From: a virus
Virus record (IMG/VR): IMGVR_UViG_3300009285_002677
Location: 1-46,598 of that record
Length of the DNA: 46,598 bases
Direction: 5' to 3' (one strand)
Position 1 is the first letter of the stretch. Every line of letters starts with the position of its first letter. The translations under genes and the position numbers were made by a program. Below are positions 19,417 to 27,903 of this stretch, one piece after another. The notes under the pieces were generated by a model. It searched no databases. It was given only the letters and a program-made list of their open reading frames with translations, and was not told where the DNA came from.

Positions 19417-21237
19417 ATGGCAATCTCGATTGACGGCCGCGGATGGTGGAAGAGGGACAAAGAGTCGGTCTCCTCGGATGTCTGCGCCGCGTTTCGGCAC
19501 CTCGACGCCGCCCAGCAGTACCGAAAAGATCGAAATCTAGAGAACCTCCACATGTCCGGGTTGCGGGTCCTCGGGCTCGGGCCCAACCAGTACGCCCAGC
19601 GCGACGGGAACACGCAGCCTCGCTACAACTGCATCGAGGCGGCGATAGACGCGCTGGTGTCGCACATCGGATCCAACAAGCCCTCGCCCTACTTTCTCAC
19701 CGACGGCGACGATTACCGCTCCCAGCGGCAGGCCGAACTGTGCACCAAGGCCGTGGTCGGCCAGTTTTACGCCGCCGGGACATACACCCTGCTCCGCAAG
19801 ATGCTCGCCGACGCCCTCCGTATGGACGGCGGGGTTATCAAGAGTTTCATCAAGGATGGCGAGGTCGTGGACAGGGTGGTTTTCCCGAACGATCTGCTCG
19901 TTGATGACGCAGATGCCGTTCACGGCCGCCCGCGGCAGTGGTACGAGATTGAATATTTCGACCGCGACGAGTTGATCGAGGAGTACCCGGACAAAGAAGA
20001 GGCCCTCGCATCCTCCGGACGGATCCGCGACGTTGGATGGACAGGGCAGCAGGGCCTCGCGGACCTCGTTGGGGTGATTCACGCCTACTGGCTGCCCGCC
20101 AAGGAGGGCAAAAAGGGCAAGTACGCCATGGTCGTGGAGAACGCGACCCTAGAGTTTGAGGACTACGACGAGATCTGGGCGCCGTACACGGTCCACGTGT
20201 GGATGGAGCAGACCCAGGGCGTCTGGGGCAAGGGATTGGCCGAGCAGGCAGGTGGTGCCCAGCGCCGGCTTGACGCCAACATGCGGAAGATCTCACGGCT
20301 GACTACCCTTGGCACCAGCAAGATCTACGTGAACCGGCTGTCCAAGGTCAACAAGGCCGAATTCAACAACGACGACCTCGGCGTGATCGAGGGGCTTGGC
20401 GATACACCGCCGAAACTGCTCTCCACCCTCTCTATCCCAGCAGAACTGTTCCAGCAGAATGACTGGCTTCGGAATTCCATCTACGAAATGGCCGGCGTGT
20501 CCCAACTCATGCTATCGGCGAAGGTGCAGCCTGGCATGGAGTCGGCCGTTGGCGTTCGGGCGGTGGCAGACCAGCAGGCCGGACGCTTCCGCAAGGCGTC
20601 TGACTCGCTCGACGAGACAGCGATGGAGGTCGCTCGCAAGCACATCGCGCTTTCTAAGAAGATCCCCGGGTACAAGGTCCTTGCCCAGGACGACGACCAC
20701 GTTTATGAGGTCGCATGGGACAGCCTGGACCCGAAAGTCCTCAAGGGTCGCATCAAGGTGTGGCCCACGAACCTCCTCCAGGGGTCTCCGTCGCACCAGA
20801 TGGAGCGGATCGCCGAACTTATCAGGCTCGGCATGGTCTCGCCCACGATGGGGCTGCGGATGCTCAACGTGAAAGACGTTCAGTCGGCGACAAACGCCCT
20901 GACATCGAGCATTAGGGTCACCGAGGCGCTCATTGAGCGCATGCTTGACCCGGACAACCCGGTCTACCGTGGCCCGGAGCCGTTTATGGACCTCGAAGGG
21001 GCGCTGGTAATGGCCCAGAACGCCTATCTTGAGGCGTGGCGGAAGGGCGCGCCCGAGACAAACCTCAAGATGCTCCAGGATTTCATGATGGCTGCGGACG
21101 AAATGAATAAAGCTCGGCTGGCCAAGCTCGCCGAGATCCAGGCGGCAGCGCAGATGCGGATGCAGCCTCCGATTGCGCCCATGGCGCCGCCGCCCAACCC
21201 CGCAACCCTCGCCGCGCCGATTCAGGCTGCGGCATAA
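19417..21237 (+). CDS. Portal protein
   Basis: Encodes 606 residues. Text typical of short-tailed phage portals is visible: PRYNCIEAAIDALVSHIGSN, LADALRMDGGVIKSFIKDGE, DDYDEIWAPYTVHVWMEQTQ and later SIYEMAGVSQLMLSAKVQPG followed by AVGVRAVADQQAGRFRKASD. The last 60 residues are a coiled, Ala/Gln-rich barrel-like tail. It forms the dodecameric vertex ring through which DNA passes. It follows terL and precedes the scaffold and coat genes. The ATG is immediately after the previous TAA. Confidence 0.88.
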   Translation: MAISIDGRGWWKRDKESVSSDVCAAFRHLDAAQQYRKDRNLENLHMSGLRVLGLGPNQYAQRDGNTQPRYNCIEAAIDALVSHIGSNKPSPYFLTDGDDYRSQRQAELCTKAVVGQFYAAGTYTLLRKMLADALRMDGGVIKSFIKDGEVVDRVVFPNDLLVDDADAVHGRPRQWYEIEYFDRDELIEEYPDKEEALASSGRIRDVGWTGQQGLADLVGVIHAYWLPAKEGKKGKYAMVVENATLEFEDYDEIWAPYTVHVWMEQTQGVWGKGLAEQAGGAQRRLDANMRKISRLTTLGTSKIYVNRLSKVNKAEFNNDDLGVIEGLGDTPPKLLSTLSIPAELFQQNDWLRNSIYEMAGVSQLMLSAKVQPGMESAVGVRAVADQQAGRFRKASDSLDETAMEVARKHIALSKKIPGYKVLAQDDDHVYEVAWDSLDPKVLKGRIKVWPTNLLQGSPSHQMERIAELIRLGMVSPTMGLRMLNVKDVQSATNALTSSIRVTEALIERMLDPDNPVYRGPEPFMDLEGALVMAQNAYLEAWRKGAPETNLKMLQDFMMAADEMNKARLAKLAEIQAAAQMRMQPPIAPMAPPPNPATLAAPIQAAA

Positions 21238-21252
21238 CCAGGAGACACACGA

Positions 21253-22224
21253 ATGGCCGAAGGAACCCAGGCAGTAGTCGACACCAAGGCCCCGCTTCCA
21301 CCGCCGCCGGCGCCCGCAAAGGTCACCGGACAGGCTGAACCCGGAGCCACGAAGGACGCCCCGGCAGAGGACCAGATCGCCAAGGGCCTCGAGGTCATCG
21401 CCGAGAGGGACCGCGCACACCGAGAGGCCGTCAAGAAGTTCGAGGCGTCCAGGCACGCCCACGAGTCTGAACTCGCCGCCGCGCGGGAGCTGTTGGCCCT
21501 CCGTGCGGAGTACAAGAAGACACGCGACCCGAGGCTTGGCGCAAAGATCCTGGAGTACGAGGACGCCAAAGAGGTTGTTCGCGACTTTGCCGTTAAGTTG
21601 GCCAACGAGGCCAAACCAAAGACGGCCGAAGACCGAGTTGCTGCCCTAGAAGCCAAGCTCGCCGAGATGAGGGAGTCGGCCGAGAAGGAGTCTGCCTCCC
21701 GGGCCCGCGCCGAAGAAGAATCCCGCACCGAGGCAGTGCGCTCGAACCACAGGACGCAGATGTCCGCGTTCGTCGCCGAGAAAGAGTCCGAGTATCCGAA
21801 CCTCGCCGCGCAAGATAACCCAGGCAGGGAACTCTCTGATATCATCTGGAATCATTGGACAAAAACGTTTGACAAGGACACCGGAGAGGGCGAGGTGTTG
21901 GCATCGGCCGACGCCGCTATTATGTTGGAGATGTACCTCGACGAACGTGCAAAGCGCGCGGAAGCGATCAGGGCGAAGCACAAGAAGCAACCCGAACCCG
22001 CACCCACGCCGAAGCCGCCCGAAGTAGAGAAGCAGAGCGAGGTGAAGGCAGAACGGCCAAAGTCGGGCGAAGAGGCTGGCCCGGAAGCGAAAGAAGAACA
22101 GGGCGCGGCCGAGTTCGACTTGGACAAAGGCGACCTCGACAAGCTAGACCCGGATTCCCTCTCTGATGAAGAGAGACACCGGCTCGCGCTAGCCCTGTTC
22201 CAACGGGGCCTGGCCAATAAATAG
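21253..22224 (+). CDS. Head scaffolding protein
   Basis: Encodes 323 residues of low complexity: a Pro-rich N-terminus (TKAPLPPPPAPAKVTGQ), long charged coiled-coil helices (ERDRAHREAVKKFEASRHAH, EAKLAEMRESAEKESASRAR) and a very acidic C-terminal segment (DKGDLDKLDPDSLSDEERHR). This makeup, and its place between portal and coat, fit scaffolding proteins that guide coat assembly and are then lost. The ATG has AGGAGACACACGA upstream. Confidence 0.82.
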   Translation: MAEGTQAVVDTKAPLPPPPAPAKVTGQAEPGATKDAPAEDQIAKGLEVIAERDRAHREAVKKFEASRHAHESELAAARELLALRAEYKKTRDPRLGAKILEYEDAKEVVRDFAVKLANEAKPKTAEDRVAALEAKLAEMRESAEKESASRARAEEESRTEAVRSNHRTQMSAFVAEKESEYPNLAAQDNPGRELSDIIWNHWTKTFDKDTGEGEVLASADAAIMLEMYLDERAKRAEAIRAKHKKQPEPAPTPKPPEVEKQSEVKAERPKSGEEAGPEAKEEQGAAEFDLDKGDLDKLDPDSLSDEERHRLALALFQRGLANK

Positions 22225-22230
22225 CCAGAT

Positions 22231-22256
22231 GGCTCGGCCCCCGAACACCGGGAGCC
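22231..22256 (+). promoter_or_regulatory. Hairpin before the coat gene
   Basis: GGCT (22231-22234) can pair with AGCC (22253-22256), and CGG (22235-22237) with CCG (22248-22250), with a GG bulge. The stem partly covers the GGGAG ribosome site of the coat gene. It may be a leader structure that tunes or protects the coat message. Short stem, modest support. Confidence 0.35.
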
Positions 22257-22260
22257 GTCC

Positions 22261-23523
22261 ATGTCCGTTGGCGTTCTTGACCGTACCGCTTTTGACCCCG
22301 CACTGAAGACCAAGTACACCCCGAAGCGCCAGTACAACGTGGCGATGAAGGGGAAGCCCTTCCTCTCGGCCGTGAACAAGGCGACAGGACTGGGAGGCGC
22401 CGGGGTCAAGGAGTTCATTCAGTACGGGAACCCCCAGGGCGTGTCCGTGACCTTCGCAGACGCCCAGGCCAACGCCTCGACGATTCTCACCAAGGCGTGG
22501 AACCTCACGCCGGTCAAGCTCTATGGCGTTTCGATTATCGACGGCATGGCGATTGCCACCGCCAAGTCCGACGCCGACGCATTCCTGCGCGCGCTGACCG
22601 CCCAGATCGACGGCACCCTGGATTCCGACGGCCAGCGCCTCGCCAAGTTCCTCTATGGCAACGGCAGCGGGTCCCTCGGCCGAATCGCATCCGGACAGAC
22701 CACGGCGACTATCACCCTCACCGATAAGTACGACATCGTGAACTTCCAGGCCGACATGAAGCTGGAAGTGTCCTCGACCGATACGGCGACCAGCACCGCC
22801 CGGACCGGAGAGGTCACCGTCAAGTCGGTGGACCGATCGGCCGGAACCATTACATGCATCGATTCCGAGACCGCATGGTCTACCCAGATCGCCGCCATCG
22901 CGGCGAACGACTATCTATTCGCAGACGGCGACGTTGGGCACGGCGGATTCGGGCTCAAGAGCTGGCTGCTTGATGCGGCCGCGAGCGCGACCACCCACGC
23001 CGGCGTTGACCGCTCCTCGGACAACCGCCTGTATGGCCAGTATTACGACGGGTCTGGCGAGAACGTGGCCGACGCGCTGGTCAACGGCCTGTTCTACAGC
23101 ATGCTGGAGAACGACAGCCAGGACCTGAAGATCTTCACCCACCCGGCGCAGGTCAGGGACCTGGTGAACCTGCTTTCCAGCAAGGTTCAGTACGTCCAGT
23201 ACCCCAGCCAGACCCCCAGCGGGCCGGACGCTGCGGTTGGGTTCAAGGCGATCAAGATCGTTACGCCGATGGGCGAGGTCGAGGTCATTCCCGACCGTTA
23301 CTGCGATTCAAACGTTGCGTTTGCGCTCGCCATGGACACGTTCACCCTGTGGTCGGCTGGGGCATTCCCCAGGATTCTCGGGGAGGGCAAGGACGAGGAC
23401 GGACTGTACATCCAGCGCCGGTCCGCGACTGACGACTACGAGGTCCGCACTGGCGGGTACTGGCAGCTCGGGTGCCAGACCCCCGGTCGATCGGTCCGAA
23501 TCAAGCTGCCCACCCCGGCATAA
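22261..23523 (+). CDS. Major capsid protein
   Basis: Encodes 420 residues; it lies after the scaffold gene where the coat is expected. The text VAMKGKPFLSAVNKATGLGG, EFIQYGNPQGVSVTFADAQA and AIATAKSDADAFLRALTAQI is helical like the HK97-fold spine and P-domain. Residues about 140-225 look like an inserted beta domain (TTATITLTDKYDIVNFQADM to ANDYLFADGDVG). C-terminal text KAIKIVTPMGEVEVIPDRYC and YEVRTGGYWQLGCQTPGRSV fit A-domain strands. Family assignment is inference; a structure comparison would decide between HK97-type and P22-type coat. Confidence 0.82.
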   Translation: MSVGVLDRTAFDPALKTKYTPKRQYNVAMKGKPFLSAVNKATGLGGAGVKEFIQYGNPQGVSVTFADAQANASTILTKAWNLTPVKLYGVSIIDGMAIATAKSDADAFLRALTAQIDGTLDSDGQRLAKFLYGNGSGSLGRIASGQTTATITLTDKYDIVNFQADMKLEVSSTDTATSTARTGEVTVKSVDRSAGTITCIDSETAWSTQIAAIAANDYLFADGDVGHGGFGLKSWLLDAAASATTHAGVDRSSDNRLYGQYYDGSGENVADALVNGLFYSMLENDSQDLKIFTHPAQVRDLVNLLSSKVQYVQYPSQTPSGPDAAVGFKAIKIVTPMGEVEVIPDRYCDSNVAFALAMDTFTLWSAGAFPRILGEGKDEDGLYIQRRSATDDYEVRTGGYWQLGCQTPGRSVRIKLPTPA

Positions 23524-23534
23524 AGGAGCCGATC

Positions 23535-26012
23535 ATGAAGAAGCTGCTCATCCTCGGGGTGCTCCTGGGCGGCTCTTTCGCCCTCGCGGCACCGTGGCTG
23601 CTCTACGACACGACCGCGAGCGCGACCGACCAGAACATCCGCATGGCCTCCGGGGCAAACGCCGCGGGGGAGTACGGGGTGGTGGTCGGGAGCAATGCCG
23701 ACGCGGCGGCGGACACCCCGCTGTTCGCTGTCTGCGAGAAGTGCGACGACAGCACGCCGACCTACGTCTGGACCATCGATTCTGACGGCGACTGGACGTT
23801 GGATAGCTCGGCGCCGCTCTTGACGACCACCAGCTCGGCCGCAGGGCTGAACTTGGGAGTCGCGTCCGGGGCGAATGCGTCGGGCGAGTATGGGGTGTCG
23901 CTGGGAACCACGGCTGCTGCGGCCGCAGGGCTGGAGCTTGTCGGGTTCGGCGTGGATCTCGACGGAACCCCGATCTACGCGGCGCAGCTCGAAACCATCG
24001 CGGCGGGCGGAACCGGGTTCCGGCTCTATTCGACAGCGACCGCCGCCGGGCAGAATGCCTCAATGACCTCCGGCGCAAATGCTGCCGGAGAGTATGGAGC
24101 GGTTGTCGGTACCGACGCGGCGGTGACCGATGGGACCCAGGTGTTTGCTGCGTGCTCTGATTGCGACGGCACCCCGACGTATCAATTCACGGTGAGCTCT
24201 GATGGCAATTTGCTGCTGGATGCCACGGCGCCAATTGTGTCCACTGCGAGTTCGGTTGCCGGGCTGAACTTCGCTCTCGCTTCTGGGGCCAACGCTTCAG
24301 GCGAGTATGGCGTGAGCATGGGCACCAACGTCGCAGGGGCGGCGGGACTCGAACTCGTTGGCTGGGGCTCGGATCTTGATGGGACCCCGGTGTACGCCGG
24401 GCAGGTGGAGACCATCGCGGCCGACGGCACCGGATTCCGCCTGTATTCGGCGGCGACGGCCACCGGACAGAACGCGTCGATGACCTCCGGAGCGAATGCT
24501 GCTGGCGAGTACGGTGCAGTGGTGGGCACGGACGCCGCCGTTTCCGACACCACCCAGGCGTTCGCGGTCTGCACCGATTGCGACGATGCGACCCCCGACT
24601 ACAGGTTCACCGTTCTGGCGAGCGGTGCGCTGACCATCACGGGCGACGCAACCGCCGACGCAGGACTCGCCGGCGGGTTCGACTTCATCGTTGCGGCTGG
24701 CGCTAGCGCGGCGGCCGGGAGCAGCTTCGATGTGACCGGCGGCGCCGGCGGGGCTGCCGCGGTTGACTCGGACGGGCAGGCTGGCGGGGCAGCTAGCATG
24801 ACCGGTGGCGCCGGTACCGAACTGAACGGACTGGGAGCGAATGACGGGTCCGGCGGCGACGTGGTTCTTCTCGGCGGCGCCCGCGGCGGGGCCACCGGTA
24901 CGGCAGTCCAGGGCATCGTTCGCGTCGGGTCCCCAACCGTTGGATCTACCAAGACCACCAACCTCCTCGCGGTGGCCGGCGGCATGGAGGTTGATGGAGA
25001 TGCCAGGTTCGACGGCGCGATGACCTTGGGAGATACGACCGCAGACCTCCTGACGTTCACCGGACTGCTGGCAACAGACCTTACGTGGGATACGGGACTC
25101 GCGGGCGGGGTCGATCTGCTGGTTACGGCTGCTGCGGCAGATACGGCCGGCGGAACCTTTGACGTGACCGGACAGGCGGGCGGCGCTGCGGGGGCGGGCC
25201 AAGTCGGACGCGCTGGCGGCGCGGTGACACTCACCGGCGGAGCTGGATCGGCCAAGGACGGCGCCGGGGCCAACGACGGAGACGGTGGAGACCTGGTTCT
25301 CCTCGGAGGTGCTCGCGGCGGCGCGACTGGTGGAGGCGAGGTCCACGGTATCGTTCGGGTTGGATCGCCCACCGTTGGAAGCACCAAGGCGACCAACGTC
25401 TTGGCCGTCGGCGGGGCGTTCGAGGTGGACGGCGCCGCGCAATTCGATGGTACGGTTGCATTCAACTCGACCACCACGTTCCAGGTGGGCGACATCATCG
25501 CAGCCGACATCCTGGATCTCACCAGGTCCATTCCGCTGCCGCTGGGCGCGTGGAATAACTGCACTACCCCGGCTGCCATGGACTGGTCGGCTGGCGCCGA
25601 CGACGACCCTGACTTTGCCCTGGTGAACTCCGCGCAGGCCATTGAGTGGGACGACACCGGCGGACAGGTGGATATTGACGAGATCTGCGTCTCGTTCACC
25701 GTCCCGGCGGATTATGTGTCCGGCGGATCCCTCCTGTTCAGGATTACCAAGGACGCCGATACCGGCCCGGGCACTGTCCAGGAGGCCATCACGTGTCGGC
25801 TCTCTGTGGACGGTGCTGCGATTGGTGCGCCGACCGAGGTGAACGCGGCGCATGCCATCGCCGTGCAGACGGTCACCGTGACGCCGGCCGGGACGTGGGC
25901 TGCCGGGGCAAGCATCAGCGCGCTTTGCGCGGTGGACCAGGATGGCGCTGGGCCGCGAGACGACATCGTTTACATGCACTCGGTCGAGGCGCGGTACACC
26001 GCTACGCAGTAG
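23535..26012 (+). CDS. Large repetitive fibre-like protein with Sec signal peptide
   Basis: Encodes 825 residues from the ATG at 23535 (AAAGGAGCCGATC upstream). The start MKKLLILGVLLGGSFALAAP is a textbook signal peptide with an ALA cleavage site. GANAxGEYG occurs five times (about residues 37, 110, 177, 249, 317) at spacings of about 67-73, showing a doubled unit of about 140. Two Gly-rich blocks follow (GGARGGATG with VRVGSPTVGSTK in each) with GGAGG and GGAVTLTGG text like polyglycine-type helices in phage adhesins. The C-terminal 150 residues resemble a jelly-roll or lectin domain. CxxC pairs recur (CEKC, CSDC, CTDC). A related gene is at 43137. Role: decoration or receptor binding; the signal peptide is unexplained. 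Confidence 0.72.
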   Translation: MKKLLILGVLLGGSFALAAPWLLYDTTASATDQNIRMASGANAAGEYGVVVGSNADAAADTPLFAVCEKCDDSTPTYVWTIDSDGDWTLDSSAPLLTTTSSAAGLNLGVASGANASGEYGVSLGTTAAAAAGLELVGFGVDLDGTPIYAAQLETIAAGGTGFRLYSTATAAGQNASMTSGANAAGEYGAVVGTDAAVTDGTQVFAACSDCDGTPTYQFTVSSDGNLLLDATAPIVSTASSVAGLNFALASGANASGEYGVSMGTNVAGAAGLELVGWGSDLDGTPVYAGQVETIAADGTGFRLYSAATATGQNASMTSGANAAGEYGAVVGTDAAVSDTTQAFAVCTDCDDATPDYRFTVLASGALTITGDATADAGLAGGFDFIVAAGASAAAGSSFDVTGGAGGAAAVDSDGQAGGAASMTGGAGTELNGLGANDGSGGDVVLLGGARGGATGTAVQGIVRVGSPTVGSTKTTNLLAVAGGMEVDGDARFDGAMTLGDTTADLLTFTGLLATDLTWDTGLAGGVDLLVTAAAADTAGGTFDVTGQAGGAAGAGQVGRAGGAVTLTGGAGSAKDGAGANDGDGGDLVLLGGARGGATGGGEVHGIVRVGSPTVGSTKATNVLAVGGAFEVDGAAQFDGTVAFNSTTTFQVGDIIAADILDLTRSIPLPLGAWNNCTTPAAMDWSAGADDDPDFALVNSAQAIEWDDTGGQVDIDEICVSFTVPADYVSGGSLLFRITKDADTGPGTVQEAITCRLSVDGAAIGAPTEVNAAHAIAVQTVTVTPAGTWAAGASISALCAVDQDGAGPRDDIVYMHSVEARYTATQ

Positions 26013-26021
26013 GAGCCAGCC

Positions 26022-26405
26022 CTGTCCGACTACGCCAAGATCGAGGTCAATGCGACCTACTCGAAGAACTCGGACTACTCTTTGCCCAAGAGCAAGACCG
26101 ACTTCGACGAATACGAGGCTACGCCAGACGAGTTTGACGCGTACCTCGTGGACGCAGTGGCTGCCGGAACCACGGTTAGCACCGCGAAGTACGACTCTCT
26201 TGACACGGTGATCGTCAAGAGCAACGCGGCGGCCGGTGGGTCCAACGTCACCGTGCGAGCCAGCACAACGGCCAACGCGGCGGTGGACCATGTACTCGCC
26301 CCCGGCAAGTTTCTGGTCCTGTCGGACGTGGTGAAGGCTGACGGCGTGATCCTGACGGCTGCCAGCGGCACCGTCGAGTGCGAAGTCTGGGTAATGGGGA
26401 CCTAG
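26022..26405 (+). CDS. Small structural-type protein with probable CTG start
   Basis: Encodes 127 residues if it starts at CTG 26022, giving SDYAKIEVNATYSKNSDYSL before the TTG at 26082. AGGAG (26011-26015) overlaps the TAG of the previous gene in the same frame and lies six bases before the CTG. No ATG, GTG or TTG occurs between the TAG and 26082, and the codons from 26022 read as normal protein. A start at TTG 26082 (107 residues) lacks a ribosome site. The body is beta-rich (SLDTVIVKSNAAAGGSNVTV, AVDHVLAPGKFLVLSDVVKA), like small head or tail decoration proteins. Readthrough of the TAG is an alternative. Confidence 0.62.
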   Translation: MSDYAKIEVNATYSKNSDYSLPKSKTDFDEYEATPDEFDAYLVDAVAAGTTVSTAKYDSLDTVIVKSNAAAGGSNVTVRASTTANAAVDHVLAPGKFLVLSDVVKADGVILTAASGTVECEVWVMGT

Positions 26406-26407
26406 CC

Positions 26408-26653
26408 ATGCGCGGAAAGATGCCAGGCTCTAGCGGAATGGGCGGAAAGGGTGGCATGATGTCTGGCCCGGCCGCCCTGATCATGGAGATGGCGCCGGCC
26501 GCAGAGGCCCCGGGCGAGAAGAAGTCAACCAGCAACTTTGACCTCGCGGCCGATCGCGTGTTTCAGGCCCTTGGCGGGGAAGGTGATTCGGTAGCGTTCC
26601 GCGCTGCTCTCCGGAGCGCGATCAAGACCGTTATCAACGACATGAGGCTGTAG
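26408..26653 (+). CDS. Small Gly/Met-rich protein
   Basis: Encodes 81 residues. The first half is Gly/Met rich (MRGKMPGSSGMGGKGGMMSG), then Ala/Glu rich, followed by a helical C-terminus (NFDLAADRVFQALGGEGDSV, FRAALRSAIKTVINDMRL). The ATG follows the previous TAG by two bases; the ribosome site is weak. It ends against the adaptor gene. Likely a minor virion component by position, not by sequence. Confidence 0.5.
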   Translation: MRGKMPGSSGMGGKGGMMSGPAALIMEMAPAAEAPGEKKSTSNFDLAADRVFQALGGEGDSVAFRAALRSAIKTVINDMRL

Positions 26654-27415
26654 GTGGGCCTCTTTACGGTCTTTGGCGCCGGGTCCGCCGCAGCCGCCGG
26701 CGACGCAACCACATCGCTGGTCAACGCCGACCGCGTACCGACTGTCGCGACCATGATCACCCGCGTGCGGGAGATGGCCGACGACCTCGGCTCCCAGCCG
26801 TTCAATCCCGACAGGGCGATCTTGAGCTGGCTCAACGACGGCGGCGCCGAGCTCCATTCCCTCTTCGTGACCTCGTACGAGGATTACATCAGGGCTAGGG
26901 TCACGATCACCTTCGATGGGCGGACACCGCCCGAGTACCCGCTGCCGCAGGGGCTCATGAAGTCCCTCGGCATGGACTACCTGGTCGGCGGCTCGACCAG
27001 CGACCGCCGGCGGATGGAGAAGTTCGGCAACGCCGAGCGGAACACCCGGCAGCGGATCCTGCCTATCAGGGACACGATTCCGCAATACCGGCTCGTCGGG
27101 AACGTGGTCGAGATCATCCCGAACATGAGCAGCGGAACGGCCGAGCTGTTCTACATCCCGGAGTTCAAGCGGCTCCTGGACGGCGACGCGGTGGCCGACA
27201 AGTGGCCGTACGTCAGGGAGGGATGGGAGGTCTACGCCATTCTCCACGCGGTTATCGAGTGCGCACTCCGGGAGGAGACGGACCCGCGGGCGTACATGGA
27301 GAAGAAGGCCGCTAAGAAGCAAGAGATCGTGGACATGCTAACTCCGCGGGACGCAGCCGAGTCGTGGGCCGTTACGGACACGCAGTCGGTGCGTGATCGC
27401 GAGGAATGGTGGTAG
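26654..27415 (+). CDS. Head-tail adaptor-like protein
   Basis: Encodes 253 residues from a GTG just after the previous TAG. It is mostly helical with a central beta part: MITRVREMADDLGSQPFNPD, RAILSWLNDGGAELHSLF, then YPLPQGLMKSLGMDYLVGGS, GNVVEIIPNMSSGTAELFYI and a long C-terminal helix (EGWEVYAILHAVIECALREE, PRAYMEKKAAKKQEIVDML). This fits the adaptor (gp4/gp11-type) proteins that sit under the portal and accept the nozzle. Assignment is by pattern and position. Confidence 0.65.
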   Translation: MGLFTVFGAGSAAAAGDATTSLVNADRVPTVATMITRVREMADDLGSQPFNPDRAILSWLNDGGAELHSLFVTSYEDYIRARVTITFDGRTPPEYPLPQGLMKSLGMDYLVGGSTSDRRRMEKFGNAERNTRQRILPIRDTIPQYRLVGNVVEIIPNMSSGTAELFYIPEFKRLLDGDAVADKWPYVREGWEVYAILHAVIECALREETDPRAYMEKKAAKKQEIVDMLTPRDAAESWAVTDTQSVRDREEWW

Positions 27416-27418
27416 CCA

Positions 27419-27730
27419 GTGGGCCGTTTCACGCGCTCAAAGGTCCCGCCCGAGGTGGCGGACTTCCACGAGCGGGTTGCCTCGGCGTTTGCTGACGCCG
27501 AACGCAGCCCGTTTTACTCGGCGGTTCTCCTGGAGGACATATCCCTTGACGGAGCAGCTACAACGCCGGTTCCGCACAAGCTAGGACGCAAGGTGCGCGG
27601 CTTCGTCGTGGTCAAGAAAGACACATCGTCTGACATCAGTTGGGATCTCGCAGACACCGCCGACCTCACCAAATATCTACCGCTGTTTACTGACGCCATG
27701 GACACCGTGGCTAGCCTGGTGGTGTTCTAG
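27419..27730 (+). CDS. Small tail-region structural protein
   Basis: Encodes 103 residues from GTG. It reads like a small virion protein common in short-tailed phages: FYSAVLLEDISLDGAATTPV then PHKLGRKVRGFVVVKKDTSS and a final strand DTVASLVVF. The PH-x-LGR-x-RG pattern is well conserved in that group as I recall it. The function is not established. The stop TAG overlaps the next GTG. Confidence 0.62.
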   Translation: MGRFTRSKVPPEVADFHERVASAFADAERSPFYSAVLLEDISLDGAATTPVPHKLGRKVRGFVVVKKDTSSDISWDLADTADLTKYLPLFTDAMDTVASLVVF

Positions 27731-27891
27731 TGGGACTCCTGGTGCCCAGCAATCTCACCGTGGTCCGCAACGCGGACGGGTCAATCCAGCGTACAGAGCT
27801 TGTTATCAAGACCAAGAAGTACACTAACACGATCACACGTAATGCGGACGGGTCAATTCAGAAGACAACGTTGACCGTTGGGCCGGCGTAA
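27730..27891 (+). CDS. 53-residue protein with an internal repeat
   Basis: GTG start overlaps the previous TAG (TAGTG). Two copies of RNADGSIQ occur at about residues 13-20 and 37-44, each followed by a strand (RTELVIKTKKY; KTTLTV), so the protein is a doubled beta-hairpin unit. The next gene starts 12 bases later behind AGGAG. No family recognised. Confidence 0.58.
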   Translation: MGLLVPSNLTVVRNADGSIQRTELVIKTKKYTNTITRNADGSIQKTTLTVGPA

Positions 27892-27903
27892 TAGGAGCAG
27901 AAC

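Noticed and set aside
24297-26291. Long leftward open frame (over 660 codons) opposite the repeat protein
   Set aside because: It is antisense to a gene with a signal peptide, ribosome site and clear repeats; GC-rich third positions leave the opposite frame open. No promoter or start context.
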